A DNA stretch of 51,971 bases. It comes from Eubacterium sp. UBA5416. GTDB taxonomy: Bacteria > Bacillota > Clostridia > Lachnospirales > Lachnospiraceae. Shown here piece by piece: positions 1 through 8,315 of the stretch (its first letter is position 1; the number at the start of each line of letters is the position of its first letter). A program made the translations under genes and the position numbers. The stretch is taken from contig DHNM01000026.1 of assembly GCA_002409525.1 (NCBI GenBank), positions 60,702 to 112,672 on the forward strand. Reading direction: 5' to 3'. The notes under the pieces are model-generated. The model made no database searches, was not told the DNA's origin, and was given only the letters and a program-made list of their open reading frames with translations.

Positions 1-1
1 G

Positions 2-73
2 ACCCGCAAAAACATGAGAATGCAGCCCGATCAGGGTGGAATTCGAATGTTTGAGAATTGTGGGAGCACGTAG
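2..73 (+). CDS. Possible 3' end of a gene entering from the left edge
   Basis: Reading frame 2 is open from the window edge to a TAG at 71-73 and would give 23 C-terminal residues ending in FENCGST. The only support is that a terminator-like hairpin with a T run on the plus strand follows at 138-173, which suggests a rightward gene ends near here. The fragment is too short to identify. It could equally be non-coding sequence. Confidence 0.25.
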   Translation, partial: TRKNMRMQPDQGGIRMFENCGST

Positions 74-137
74 TGCGGAACAATTCGTGTATCATAAGGG
101 ATCAAATTACTTTTGACCCCAACGTCATAATTGCGTA

Positions 138-173
138 AAGGTGCCATACATTTCTGTAGGCACCTTATTTTTT
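138..173 (+). terminator. Intrinsic terminator, plus strand
   Basis: An 8-bp perfect stem (aaggtgcc at 138-145 and ggcacctt at 159-166) with a 13-nt loop is followed by a run of T at 168-173. The T run is only on the plus strand, so it would end a rightward transcript that begins outside the window. Confidence 0.6.
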
Positions 174-241
174 CATACCATAACCTGTCGGAAGGAAAGC
201 AAACGGCTCCGAGGGAGACATTTGTAATAAAGTTATTCGCT

Positions 242-379
242 TTAGTAGCAAAACAAGTTATAACCGACCAGGAGCAATAACGCTGCCAATATGAGCACAA
301 GCAGTTCACTGCGAATCAGCAGGCCGATTACCATTCCAATTCCTATCCAAAACATCAAAAAACCGAGGACACGGTTCAA
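242..379 (-). CDS. Small two-helix membrane protein, 45 aa, TTG start
   Basis: I do not recognise this gene by name. The frame runs from a TTG at 379 to a TAA at 242-244 and encodes 45 residues that are almost all hydrophobic. It has one helix up to about residue 22 (GIGMVIGLLI), a short polar turn RSE at 23-25, and a second helix (LLVLILAALLLLVGY). A CAGGAG ribosome binding site lies 9 nt upstream of the TTG and overlaps the last codons of ytfJ, so the two genes are probably translationally coupled. An ATG at 386 that overlaps the ytfJ stop opens a different, short frame of 26 codons. The shape, coupling and good Shine-Dalgarno argue for a real small protein, possibly linked to sporulation through its ytfJ neighbour. 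Confidence 0.6.
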   Translation of the reverse strand: MNRVLGFLMFWIGIGMVIGLLIRSELLVLILAALLLLVGYNLFCY

Positions 380-385
380 GAAACA

Positions 386-799
386 TTACTCCTGTTCTTT
401 CTTTCCTTGTTTTAGTATATGCTCTACTTCCTCGTCTGTATACGTATCTTCCTTATCTTTATTCTTAAATCGGTCTATGATGTCGGGAGCCATATCCAGG
501 ATTTTAGTAACCGCATCCTGATTTTTTACGTTCACCAGTTTTGTCCCGTTTTTATTGATCACTAAAATAGCACTTGGGGAGATTTTGCCGCCAAGTCCGC
601 CGCCGCCATTGTTTTTCGCGTTGTCGGAGAAAGCTCCTGCCCCTACACCGAACGAAACGTCAATCAGCGGAAGAATGATGTTGTCATTTATATGAATCGC
701 ATCCCCCACGACTGTCTTCGTGGTGATAAAGTTGTCCATGCCTTTAAATAAAGCTTCTACTGTGCTCTGAAAACTGTTTTTATTATTATTTTCTGCCAT
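386..799 (-). CDS. ytfJ: GerW family sporulation protein YtfJ
   Basis: This 137-aa protein belongs to the GerW/YtfJ family. In Bacillus the family member is made during sporulation and affects spore germination; the molecular role is not known. The recognisable core is a VGDAIHI segment, the stretch LPLIDVSFGVGAG, a glycine-rich GGGGLGG turn and the strand ISPSAILVI. The C-terminal 40 residues are charged (DKEDTYTDEEVEHIL). It lies 3 bp after the DUF2953 gene, the same pairing as ytfI-ytfJ in Bacillus, and is followed by a small membrane protein. Length is normal for the family. The ATG at 799 starts the conserved N-terminus directly. Confidence 0.88.
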   Translation of the reverse strand: MAENNNKNSFQSTVEALFKGMDNFITTKTVVGDAIHINDNIILPLIDVSFGVGAGAFSDNAKNNGGGGLGGKISPSAILVINKNGTKLVNVKNQDAVTKILDMAPDIIDRFKNKDKEDTYTDEEVEHILKQGKKEQE

Positions 800-802
800 G
801 AA

Positions 803-1615
803 TTATGCCTCCTTGTGCATGTACTTTTTGACGATTGGTATAGTCTTCCCATCCAGCAGTATTTTGACAATCTCTTTGAGAATAAAGATTCCAAAAATCC
901 GCCCTTTTGCATCAATCCATCCCTTAAAAACTGATTCTGTAAAATCCGGTATAATGATAAGCTCTTCAGGAAGTACCGGAAATAACATGCCAATCACGCC
1001 AAGCAATTCACCGGTATTCGCAGGATCATCAAAACCAAATTCTATATTTCCTTTGATTTTATTTGGCTTTATATGTCCAAGCAAGGTTTTGATTGTGGAC
1101 AACGCCATGTTAACAATCCATTTTAAATCTTCAGAAGAAAGTATTGCCTTCCACTTCTTAAGTTTATCATAGAATCCCTTTGATGTGTAGTCATTATTTT
1201 TCCGTGAATGCTCTCCCGGATCCGTTTGTTTTTGAGATCTTTCTGAATTTTGTTGCTCATCTTTTTTTCCCCGGCAAACCTCCGGTTCCTGAGTCTCGTC
1301 TTGTTTTGCCTGCTTTTCCCGTTTGGCGTTCTTCTGCTTTTTATCCTTCTGCTTTTTGTCTTTCGTATGATACACCGGTATTCCAAAGATATGACATTCA
1401 AATGAACTTTCTTTATCATAAACAAATATAACATGAATTAAATGGAAGAGCCAGGAAATATCCACTTTCAAATCAAAAGATTTCTCTTTTTTCACTCTGA
1501 TTCTGTAACCAAAGGGAATAAATAGTATAGATATGATTACAATCAGCAGCAGAATCAGTAAAACCAGAAGAAGTATACCGATTATTTTCAGGATCGAAAC
1601 TAAAATATGTAGCAT
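803..1615 (-). CDS. DUF2953 domain protein (YtfI-like)
   Basis: This 270-aa protein has an N-terminal membrane anchor of about 25 residues (IIGILLLVLLILLLIVIISILF). A strand-rich domain with the motif FGYRIRVKKEKSFDLKV follows, then a very polar linker of about 60 residues rich in K, Q and E, and a C-terminal DUF2953 region containing EFGFDDPANTGELLG and GIFILKEIVKILLDG. The function is unknown; the family sits beside ytfJ in spore formers. I chose the ATG at 1615 because GGAGG lies 4 nt upstream. An upstream in-frame start at 1654 would overlap the preceding gene by 26 bp. The lysine-rich linker is likely disordered. Confidence 0.8.
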   Translation of the reverse strand: MLHILVSILKIIGILLLVLLILLLIVIISILFIPFGYRIRVKKEKSFDLKVDISWLFHLIHVIFVYDKESSFECHIFGIPVYHTKDKKQKDKKQKNAKREKQAKQDETQEPEVCRGKKDEQQNSERSQKQTDPGEHSRKNNDYTSKGFYDKLKKWKAILSSEDLKWIVNMALSTIKTLLGHIKPNKIKGNIEFGFDDPANTGELLGVIGMLFPVLPEELIIIPDFTESVFKGWIDAKGRIFGIFILKEIVKILLDGKTIPIVKKYMHKEA

Positions 1616-1628
1616 GCTTCCTCCATGT

Positions 1629-1949
1629 TTACTCACATTTTTCAAGGTAATCACGTATGCTCTTACAGCCTTCTATGCGATAAGCCGTGTCTGCAAGGCC
1701 GGCCACGATCTTTACTGCTTCCCTGTGTCCCCGGGAAATTCCTATAATCTCCGGGCAGGAATCGTGCTCGATTTTTAGTTTTAAGAGCGACACTGCCGGA
1801 TATATTTCCAACTGATTATCCTTATTATCTGCATAAGTGACAAAATAAACACCGGGAAGAGATTTACCTGATTCTAAATCACGTCTGATCTTAGCTTCCC
1901 TCTTTTTTGCATTCTTTCCAACATACAGGTTTTTATACCATCTAATCAT
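1629..1949 (-). CDS. Conserved hypothetical protein, about 106 aa
   Basis: I cannot assign a family. The ATG at 1949 has GAGG 5 nt upstream and gives 106 residues starting MIRWYKNLYVG. It has a basic N-terminal segment (GKNAKKREAKIRRDLESGK), a beta-rich middle that includes GVYFVTY and LEIYPAVSLLKL, and a helical C-terminus with HREAVKIVAGLADTAY. No signal peptide or membrane helix is visible. It lies just upstream of the DUF2953 gene with a 13-bp gap and is probably in the same transcript as ytfJ. An earlier in-frame ATG at 2009 lies in the stem of a terminator-like hairpin and is unlikely to be used. Confidence 0.65.
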   Translation of the reverse strand: MIRWYKNLYVGKNAKKREAKIRRDLESGKSLPGVYFVTYADNKDNQLEIYPAVSLLKLKIEHDSCPEIIGISRGHREAVKIVAGLADTAYRIEGCKSIRDYLEKCE

Positions 1950-2007
1950 ACAATCCTCATGAACCTCGCTAAATACAGCCAGATGTATCTTTTTCCGGTG
2001 ATAAAGC

Positions 2008-2041
2008 AAAAGAACTGTTGTTTTGATTCAACAGCTCTTTT
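2008..2041 (-). terminator. Terminator-like hairpin after the NUDIX gene
   Basis: A 13-bp stem with one G-U pair (arms 2008-2020 and 2029-2041, 8-nt loop) lies 6 bp past the NUDIX stop codon. Its A- and T-rich ends supply a short U tract on the minus strand, so it could end the NUDIX transcript. Confidence 0.5.
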
Positions 2042-2046
2042 GGCCT

Positions 2047-2499
2047 CTAGTAATATTTGCGGCTGCCCCACAGGTTTGCTTTTTTTAAATCCAGATATTC
2101 ATTATAGGCTTTTTCCAGGATCTGTCGTTCATTTGAAAATTTCAGAAGATGATAAGCTTCATGATACTTATAATATCCGGAATCAATAAAATATTCTTCT
2201 CTCTGGGGCTTACTGTAATAACTGGAAGCCGACATCAAATACCAGTGTACATCCTTCGCAACGGTATCTTCCGGTACATTAAAGCTGTACTGGCTTTTCC
2301 CGATATATTTGATAATAGATGCATGGACACCAGTCTCCTCTTTTACCTCTCGAATTGCCGTTTCCTTATGCTCTTCTCCGTCTTCCACAGTACCTTTTGG
2401 CAATACCCAGCCATCATACTTATTTCTATAGCTTTTATATAACAGCAGTATCTTGCCCCGATATATTACTACGCCGCCACAGCTTGTTGCTTCAATCAT
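2047..2499 (-). CDS. NUDIX hydrolase
   Basis: This 150-aa single-domain NUDIX protein contains the full Nudix box GTVEDGEEHKETAIREVKEE followed by TGV at about residues 36-58. The box matches the pattern G-x5-E-x7-RE-U-x-EE-x-GU, and its glutamates bind the metal for hydrolysis of a nucleoside diphosphate linked to another group. The N-terminus SCGGVVIYRGKILLLYK is the usual first strand pair. The preferred substrate cannot be told from the sequence. It has its own promoter at 2534-2562 and a GGAGG ribosome binding site, and sits just downstream of the ATP synthase operon. Confidence 0.88.
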   Translation of the reverse strand: MIEATSCGGVVIYRGKILLLYKSYRNKYDGWVLPKGTVEDGEEHKETAIREVKEETGVHASIIKYIGKSQYSFNVPEDTVAKDVHWYLMSASSYYSKPQREEYFIDSGYYKYHEAYHLLKFSNERQILEKAYNEYLDLKKANLWGSRKYY

Positions 2500-2533
2500 T
2501 GCAAATCCTCCAAGCGTAGTTTAAACTGTACTA

Positions 2534-2562
2534 AGTATAACTCTTTTTTATATACAGTGCAA
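2534..2562 (-). promoter_or_regulatory. SigA-type promoter for the NUDIX gene
   Basis: On the minus strand there is a -35 TTGCAC at 2562-2557, a 17-bp spacer and a -10 TATACT at 2539-2534. Transcription would start near 2527, giving a leader of about 28 nt with a GGAGG site. Confidence 0.55.
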
Positions 2563-2608
2563 CTATAACTTATGCGGGATTCGCTTAGGCATCATCATTT
2601 TGTTGGGT

Positions 2609-3070
2609 TTACTCGTCCTCGTCATAGTAATCTGCCTCTTCCATATCAAGGCTGACTTCTATGCGAACCAGTGAACGGCGGAGAAGAATCTGCGAACTCT
2701 GAAGCTGCAGCTCCTCGGATTCTTCATTCATAGCTGCTTCTGCTTCTTCGCGGTCCGTTCTGGCGCGTTCAAGATCTATTTCATCCGGAGGCTGTGCAAT
2801 GGTAGTAAAAATGTTCACTCTATTTTCTCCTATTTCTGCTATACCTCCGAATAATGCAAGCTTTTTGTCATTTCCCTCATTATAAATATGAAGAATCCCA
2901 TCCCCCAGTACAGCCGAAACCGGTTCATGGCCGTACAGGACTCCCAGGTCTCCATCTATACAACGCATGATAATCATATCAGCCTTTTCTGAAAATTTCG
3001 GCCCGCGGGGAGTTGTAATATTCAGATCAATTTTTTTGTTATCTGAAAGACTGGTCTGTTTTTCTGCCAT
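2609..3070 (-). CDS. atpC: ATP synthase F1 epsilon subunit
   Basis: This 153-aa protein is the epsilon subunit of the F1 central stalk. It connects gamma to the c ring and can inhibit ATP hydrolysis through its C-terminal helices. The N-terminal beta sandwich shows LNITTPRGPKF, GDLGVLYGHEP and LALFGGIAEI; the C-terminal part is the helical pair DLERARTDREEAEAAM and SSQILLRRSLVRIEVS. The tail MEEADYYDEDE is unusually acidic and makes the protein somewhat longer than typical. The ATG at 3070 follows the atpD stop by 1 bp; an upstream start at 3103 would overlap atpD. It is the last gene of the operon. Confidence 0.93.
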   Translation of the reverse strand: MAEKQTSLSDNKKIDLNITTPRGPKFSEKADMIIMRCIDGDLGVLYGHEPVSAVLGDGILHIYNEGNDKKLALFGGIAEIGENRVNIFTTIAQPPDEIDLERARTDREEAEAAMNEESEELQLQSSQILLRRSLVRIEVSLDMEEADYYDEDE

Positions 3071-3071
3071 A

Positions 3072-4472
3072 TCAGCCACCCTTCGCATTCTTATATTTCT
3101 CAACTACTTCATCGATTGTTCCCATATTGAGAAAATATCCTTCCGGGATATCGTCATGAACTCCTTCGATAATCTCCTGAAAACCACGGATAGTCTCTTC
3201 TACCGGAACATGGCGTCCGGGAATAGAAGTGAATTTTTCCGCCACAAAAAAGGGCTGAGACAGAAAGCGCTGAATTTTGCGGGCTCTGCTGACTATCTTC
3301 TTTTCTTCCTCTGAAAGTTCGTCAATCCCCAGAATAGCTACAATATCCTGAAGATCTTTATAGCGCTGCAGAATACTCTGGACAGCCCGTGCAACGCGAT
3401 AGTGTTTTGCACCGACAATACTTGCATCCAGAATACGCGATGAAGAATTGAGAGGATCAACTGCCGGATAGATTCCCTGTTCCACGATAGACCTGGAGAG
3501 TACAGTGACGGCATCAAGATGGGCAAAAGTTGTAGCCGTTGCCGGGTCCGTGAAATCGTCGGCAGGTACATATATTGCCTGTACCGAGGTGATAGAGCCA
3601 TTCTTTGTAGAAGTAATTCTCTCCTGAAGAGATCCTATTTCCGTAGCAAGCGTTGGCTGATATCCCACTGCACTTGGAGTTCTCCCGAGCAAAGCTGAAA
3701 CCTCAGAACCGGCCTGAACAAAACGATAAATATTGTCAATAAAAAGCAAGACGTTCTGTTTTTGTTTATCACGGAAATACTCAGACATCGTAAGTGCTGT
3801 CAGGGCCACTCTCATTCTGACGCCCGGAGGTTCATTCATCTGTCCGAAAACTAACGCTGTTTTGTCAAGGACACCCGAGTGTTTCATGTCGTAATAGAGA
3901 TCATTTCCCTCACGTGTTCTTTCTCCGACACCTGCAAAGACAGAATAACCTCCGTGCTCCTTAGCAATCGAATCAATAAGTTCCATGATAAGAACGGTTT
4001 TTCCTACACCGGCACCGCCAAAAAGGCCTATTTTTCCACCCTTAGAGAAAGGGCAGAGCAGATCAATTGCCTTAATTCCTGTTTCCAGCATCTCCGGTGT
4101 TGCATTCTGCTCCATAAGTCCGGGCGGATCTCTGTGAATGGGTGCATGATTTTTCGATTCAACAGGGGGCATATTATCAATCGGATCTCCAAGTACATTT
4201 ACCATACGTCCCAGTACTTCTTTTCCCACCGGAACGGTGATTGGAGCTTTGGTATCTAACGCCTCCATACCACGTGTCAGTCCATCGGTAGCATGCATGG
4301 AAATACAACGTACAGTATGATTTCCAAGGTGCTGTAAAACCTCCAGCACGATGGTATCTTTGCCTGCTCTCACTTTAATGGCATGATAAAGAGAAGGTAC
4401 TTCCGCATCAAAGCGGATGTCAACAACCGCTCCTATTATTTGAACAATTTTTCCTACATTTTCAACTGTCAT
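3072..4472 (-). CDS. atpD: ATP synthase F1 beta subunit
   Basis: This 466-aa subunit carries the catalytic nucleotide sites. The Walker A motif GGAGVGKT is at residues 152-159, the catalytic glutamate region GERTREGND at 183-191, and the Walker B strand ends in LLFIDN. The segment AGSEVSALLGRTPSAVGYQP and the C-terminal DELSEEEK, the equivalent of the DELSEED lever, are present. Length is normal. The gene overlaps the end of atpG by 11 bp, which fits tight coupling within the ATP synthase operon. I see no missing catalytic residue. Confidence 0.98.
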   Translation of the reverse strand: MTVENVGKIVQIIGAVVDIRFDAEVPSLYHAIKVRAGKDTIVLEVLQHLGNHTVRCISMHATDGLTRGMEALDTKAPITVPVGKEVLGRMVNVLGDPIDNMPPVESKNHAPIHRDPPGLMEQNATPEMLETGIKAIDLLCPFSKGGKIGLFGGAGVGKTVLIMELIDSIAKEHGGYSVFAGVGERTREGNDLYYDMKHSGVLDKTALVFGQMNEPPGVRMRVALTALTMSEYFRDKQKQNVLLFIDNIYRFVQAGSEVSALLGRTPSAVGYQPTLATEIGSLQERITSTKNGSITSVQAIYVPADDFTDPATATTFAHLDAVTVLSRSIVEQGIYPAVDPLNSSSRILDASIVGAKHYRVARAVQSILQRYKDLQDIVAILGIDELSEEEKKIVSRARKIQRFLSQPFFVAEKFTSIPGRHVPVEETIRGFQEIIEGVHDDIPEGYFLNMGTIDEVVEKYKNAKGG

Positions 4473-5343
4473 CTATTCCACCTTTATTCAAAATGTTTGC
4501 GCTTCCTACAATTTCACTGAGTTCCTGTGTGATTTCCGTCTGACGTCTTCGATTATACAAATGATTTAACTCATCAATCAGATCTGACGCGTTTTTTTCG
4601 GCTGCATCCATATTGACCATTCTTGCCGCCTGTTCACTGGTATGAGATTCTGAGTATGCACGAAATAAATTCATATGAAGATACAGTGGCATAATATGCT
4701 CAATAAATGTCTCGACGTCCGGCTCGTATTTAACATCGGTATACTTATCTTTTATATCGTCACTGGCATTTTTATCTATACTCAGGGGTAATATTTTTTC
4801 AATTGTGGGATTGTATCGGAGAACATTTTCAAAATGAGTATAGACGATGAAAACCTCCTGCACCTCACCTGACAAATAAACATCGATCAGCCATTTTGCG
4901 ACTCGTTCACTGCTGTAATACACTTTTGCATCTACCACATCGACGACCGAGCGAATCACACTTTTATGATTCTTTTTAAAAAAATCCGTTCCCTTTGATC
5001 CTACAGAAATGATCTTTTCATTTTTTCCCTGATTCATATGATCCAGGGCTTTAGAAAGAACGTTTGCATTATAACTGCCCGAAAGTCCACGGTCACTTGT
5101 CAGTACAATATATAAAGATTTTTCAACCGCTGTATCCTGAAAGAAAGGGTTTAAGGAAGCTTCTTCATTCAATTTGAGTTCGTCTGTTTTCCTTTTCAAC
5201 TCATAGTATATGGGACGTACTCCATCCAGCTGAGCTCTTGATTTATGCAGCTTTGTAGATGCGACCATATCCATGGCCCTTACGATTTGTTCTACGGACG
5301 TGACATTTGATATTCTTTGTTTTATATCTCTCATCGAACTCAT
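4462..5343 (-). CDS. atpG: ATP synthase F1 gamma subunit
   Basis: This 293-aa protein is the rotor shaft that links the catalytic beta subunits to the c ring. The N-terminal helix has the family start RDIKQRISNVTSVEQIVRAM, the central domain has LTSDRGLSGSYN, and the C-terminal helix has RMVNMDAAEKNASDLI followed by RRRQTEITQELSEIVGSAN. Length is close to the usual 285-290 residues. The ATG at 5343 has an AGGAGG site just upstream. The gene lies between atpA (11-bp gap) and atpD (11-bp overlap). Confidence 0.97.
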   Translation of the reverse strand: MSSMRDIKQRISNVTSVEQIVRAMDMVASTKLHKSRAQLDGVRPIYYELKRKTDELKLNEEASLNPFFQDTAVEKSLYIVLTSDRGLSGSYNANVLSKALDHMNQGKNEKIISVGSKGTDFFKKNHKSVIRSVVDVVDAKVYYSSERVAKWLIDVYLSGEVQEVFIVYTHFENVLRYNPTIEKILPLSIDKNASDDIKDKYTDVKYEPDVETFIEHIMPLYLHMNLFRAYSESHTSEQAARMVNMDAAEKNASDLIDELNHLYNRRRQTEITQELSEIVGSANILNKGGIDDS

Positions 5344-5354
5344 AAAATCACCTC

Positions 5355-6866
5355 CTAACTATAATCATGCTGTTTCTTCACCTCAGAGATTGCACTGCTT
5401 ATTTTTTCTTCAAGCTCTTCAGTCAGTTTTCCGGTTTCAGACAGCTCTCTTATGATATCAGAATGATTACTATTTACATGACTTATGAGATCTTTCTCAA
5501 AGGTACGAATGTGCCGGATATTGATATCTGACATATATTTATTGCTCAGTGCATAGAGAATCAATACCTGATCTTCGATTGCAACCGGTTTGTATTGAGG
5601 TTGTTTGAGTACCTCCATAATACTTTCGCCGTAATTCAGACGATTGATCGTGTCTTCATTGAGATCGGAACCGAATTGTGAAAATGCAGCCAGCTCATTG
5701 TACTGTGCAAACTCAATCCGAAGAGGCCCGGACATCTCCTTAATTGCGGGAATCTGAGCAGTACCTCCCACACGTGAGACAGACAGTCCCGGATTAATTG
5801 CAGGACGTATCCCGTTATGAAACAGATCTGCCTCCAGATAGATCTGTCCATCTGTAATTGATATGATGTTGGTCGGAATATAAGCCGAAATATCGCCTTC
5901 CTGTGTTTCCACAATTGGCAGTGCCGTAAGTGTGCCGCCGCCATATTCCCCACTCATACATGCCGCTCGTTCTAAAAGACGCGAATGCAGATAGAAAACA
6001 TCTCCCGGATAAGCTTCACGGCCGGGCGGACGATGGAGAAGAAGACTGATTGCACGGTAAGCTGTCGCATGCTTTGACAAATCATCGTAGACAATCAATA
6101 CGTCCTTCCCTCTTTCCATCCAATCTTCTGCAATTGCACAGCCGGCATAGGGAGAAATGTACTGCAGGGCTGCCGAATCAGCTGCGCTGGCAAGCACAAC
6201 GGTTGTGTACTCCATTGCCCCTGTTTCATTGAGCACATTAATTATACGTGCCACCGTTGAGATTTTTTGTCCGATTGCTACATAAACACAATTTACATTC
6301 TTCCCCTTCTGGTTAATAATTGCATCTATGCCGATTGCGGTTTTACCAGTCTCACGATCTCCGATAATCAATTCTCTTTGACCTTTTCCGATCGGAACCA
6401 GGGTATCAATCGCTTTGATACCCGTCTGAAGAGGTTTATTTACTTCACTTCTCATAATGACACTTGGAGCCGGACTTTCTATATTGCGATAAATATCTGT
6501 CTGAATCTTTCCTTTATCATCGACTGGCTCACCAAGGGCATTGATCACACGGCCCTGCAGGACATCTCCAACGGGAACTTTCGTCATTTCACCTGTCAGT
6601 TTCACAGGATCCCCTTCTTTGATTCCTTCATCCGGTCCCATGACAACAACACCGATACTGTCTTCATTCAGATTCATTGCCATACCCTGGGTTCCGTTGG
6701 AAAATTCCAGAAGTTCTCCGCTCATTGCACTTTTAAGACCGACGACTTGTGCAATACCATCGCCAATCTGTTTGACTGCACCAACCTCAGAAAAATCCAG
6801 CCTGGATGAATATGATTTAACTTGTTTTTTTAACTCCTTGCTGATTTCATCAGTATTAATTTGCAT
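5355..6866 (-). CDS. atpA: ATP synthase F1 alpha subunit
   Basis: This 503-aa subunit holds the non-catalytic nucleotide sites and supplies the arginine finger to the catalytic sites. Walker A GDRETGKT is at residues 169-176, and the arginine of the SVSRVGG motif is at 365. The N-terminal delta-binding helix (DEISKELKKQVKSY) and the beta-barrel motif IGDGIAQVVGL are present. The C-terminus LTEELEEKISSAISEVKKQ is usual for the family. The ATG follows the atpH stop directly, and a GAGAGGA ribosome binding site lies within the end of atpH. Confidence 0.98.
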   Translation of the reverse strand: MQINTDEISKELKKQVKSYSSRLDFSEVGAVKQIGDGIAQVVGLKSAMSGELLEFSNGTQGMAMNLNEDSIGVVVMGPDEGIKEGDPVKLTGEMTKVPVGDVLQGRVINALGEPVDDKGKIQTDIYRNIESPAPSVIMRSEVNKPLQTGIKAIDTLVPIGKGQRELIIGDRETGKTAIGIDAIINQKGKNVNCVYVAIGQKISTVARIINVLNETGAMEYTTVVLASAADSAALQYISPYAGCAIAEDWMERGKDVLIVYDDLSKHATAYRAISLLLHRPPGREAYPGDVFYLHSRLLERAACMSGEYGGGTLTALPIVETQEGDISAYIPTNIISITDGQIYLEADLFHNGIRPAINPGLSVSRVGGTAQIPAIKEMSGPLRIEFAQYNELAAFSQFGSDLNEDTINRLNYGESIMEVLKQPQYKPVAIEDQVLILYALSNKYMSDINIRHIRTFEKDLISHVNSNHSDIIRELSETGKLTEELEEKISSAISEVKKQHDYS

Positions 6867-7403
6867 TCATATATTCCTCTCTTTAAGCGCTCTCTTCATT
6901 GTTTTTAATTTATATCTCACTGTACCGTCATAAATATGACCATTTACAACACAGTAAAATCCGCCGATCACTTTTGGATCTACTTCGGTTCGTATTTCAA
7001 CGTTTAAATTGAGTTTTTTTGTCAAAGCCTGATCTATGGACTGAATCTGTTTTTCGTCCAATGGCACAGCGGATACTACTTTTGCTTCAACCTTACCGAA
7101 TCGTCTGTTGGCCCGTTCAATATATTCGTTTAGTACAGGAATAATCAATAAGTTCTGATTCTGCTGAATAGTATGATATAGAAATTTCATTAGATGTTCT
7201 GAAAGTTTATCAGAAAAGGAATCTATAAAGAACTGCTTTTTAGCCAGAGCCAGGATATTCATATCAGTCAGAAAGGCGTGAACTTCAGAATCTTCAAGTG
7301 TATCCCGAAGTAAAACCACCTGCTGTAAATCCGTCTCCAGTGTCCCGGCATCTTCTGAAAGTTCTAAAAGTTTTGATACATATTGTTCTTTTAGTTTTGC
7401 CAA
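6867..7403 (-). CDS. atpH: ATP synthase F1 delta subunit
   Basis: This 178-aa protein is the delta subunit (OSCP family), which attaches the peripheral stalk to the top of F1. It is mostly helical at the N-terminus (QYVSKLLELSEDAG, KQFFIDSFSDKLSEHLMKFLYHTI). The C-terminal domain carries the conserved VEAKVVSAVPLDEKQ and the strand-turn VDPKVIGGFYCVVNGHIYDG. It overlaps atpF by 13 bp and abuts atpA, matching the canonical gene order. Confidence 0.95.
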   Translation of the reverse strand: MAKLKEQYVSKLLELSEDAGTLETDLQQVVLLRDTLEDSEVHAFLTDMNILALAKKQFFIDSFSDKLSEHLMKFLYHTIQQNQNLLIIPVLNEYIERANRRFGKVEAKVVSAVPLDEKQIQSIDQALTKKLNLNVEIRTEVDPKVIGGFYCVVNGHIYDGTVRYKLKTMKRALKERNI

Positions 7404-7945
7404 TTTGCTCCCTCCATCTGAGCCAGCGCCTCATTGAACATCTTTTCCTGAGCCTGTTGGTCCATATTCTGTGTAACATAAATCTGGGATATGGCAAAAG
7501 CAAGCTCAATGATATATTGCCGTGATTCTTCCTGAATCCTTTTTTCATCGGCCACAGCAGTATCGGCAGAACGTTTTTTTATCTCATTTGCCTCAACTCT
7601 GGCTTCTTCCAGGATTGTTTTTTTCTCATCATCAGCCTGCCTGCGGGCGTTTTCCAGAATCTGGATACGTTCTTTGTCTATTTCTTTGATCTTTGTCTCA
7701 TACTCGCTTGTAACTTCTTCTGCCCTGGCCGTTTTTTCATCTGAGCTTTCGATTTGCTCCCTGATTTTATCTGAACGTGCTTGCATAAACTTTTTCAGTG
7801 GTTTATAAAGAATATAGCCCAGTGCAACAGCAAGAATAATACCGTTGAGCAGCTGAATGCCCACACTGATTAAAGTCTGGCTGTCCAGTGCAAAAACACG
7901 GCCCTCCGGTACACTTTTTGCTAAAATCATGGCTCCATTATACAT
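7391..7945 (-). CDS. atpF: ATP synthase Fo b subunit
   Basis: This 184-aa protein is the membrane-anchored b subunit that forms the peripheral stalk as a dimer. One membrane helix (LISVGIQLLNGIILAVALGYILY, about residues 25-47) is followed by a long charged helix rich in E, K, R and A, which is typical of the right-handed coiled coil. The start at 7945 has AGGAGG about 11 nt upstream; an internal ATG five codons later has GGAG only 2 nt away and is less likely. The gene lies between atpE and atpH. Confidence 0.95.
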   Translation of the reverse strand: MYNGAMILAKSVPEGRVFALDSQTLISVGIQLLNGIILAVALGYILYKPLKKFMQARSDKIREQIESSDEKTARAEEVTSEYETKIKEIDKERIQILENARRQADDEKKTILEEARVEANEIKKRSADTAVADEKRIQEESRQYIIELAFAISQIYVTQNMDQQAQEKMFNEALAQMEGANWQN

Positions 7946-7992
7946 TTATCCATCCGCCTCCTTTCTTCAACTTGTAAGTACACGGTACCTTT

Positions 7993-8268
7993 TTAGCCAA
8001 GATAGCTGACCATAGTATTTACGAGTGGATTGGCAAAGAGCATAACGATGGCAATCAAAAGACCATAAATACCAGATGTCTCGCCCATTGCCATACCGAC
8101 AAACATGGTACTTCGAATGGAATCAGAAGCTTCAGGTTGTCTGGCCATAGATTCGATTGCCTGCGAACAGATTTTTGCCTGCCCGAATGTGGTTGTAACT
8201 CCATTAAGCAGCGCAAGTGCTGCGGCGATATGAGCGATAGCGATAACAAATGCTAAAGGGTCCTGCAT
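7993..8268 (-). CDS. atpE: ATP synthase Fo c subunit, Na+-type ligands
   Basis: This 91-aa proteolipid forms the rotating c ring. It has two membrane hairpin helices joined by the polar loop MARQPEA at residues 41-47. The ion carboxylate is Glu63 in the motif GETSG. By alignment through the ARQPEA loop, Gln30 and Thr64 fall on the positions that bind Na+ in the Ilyobacter and Propionigenium c subunits (Gln32, Glu65, Ser66), so a Na+-coupled ring is plausible. This is inference: Thr replaces Ser, and selectivity is not proved by sequence. The gene has a strong GGAGG site and sits between atpB and atpF. Confidence 0.95.
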   Translation of the reverse strand: MQDPLAFVIAIAHIAAALALLNGVTTTFGQAKICSQAIESMARQPEASDSIRSTMFVGMAMGETSGIYGLLIAIVMLFANPLVNTMVSYLG

Positions 8269-8315
8269 AATATTTCCTCCAATATTCTAATAATAATAAA
8301 TGTTTACATGTTTTT

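Noticed and set aside
31..309. 92-aa minus-strand frame at the left end
   Set aside because: It overlaps the better supported 45-aa membrane frame, has no ribosome site or family pattern and crosses a plus-strand terminator.
6267..6809. 180-aa plus-strand frame inside atpA
   Set aside because: It is antisense to a highly conserved gene in a fixed frame, with no promoter, ribosome site or recognisable motif.
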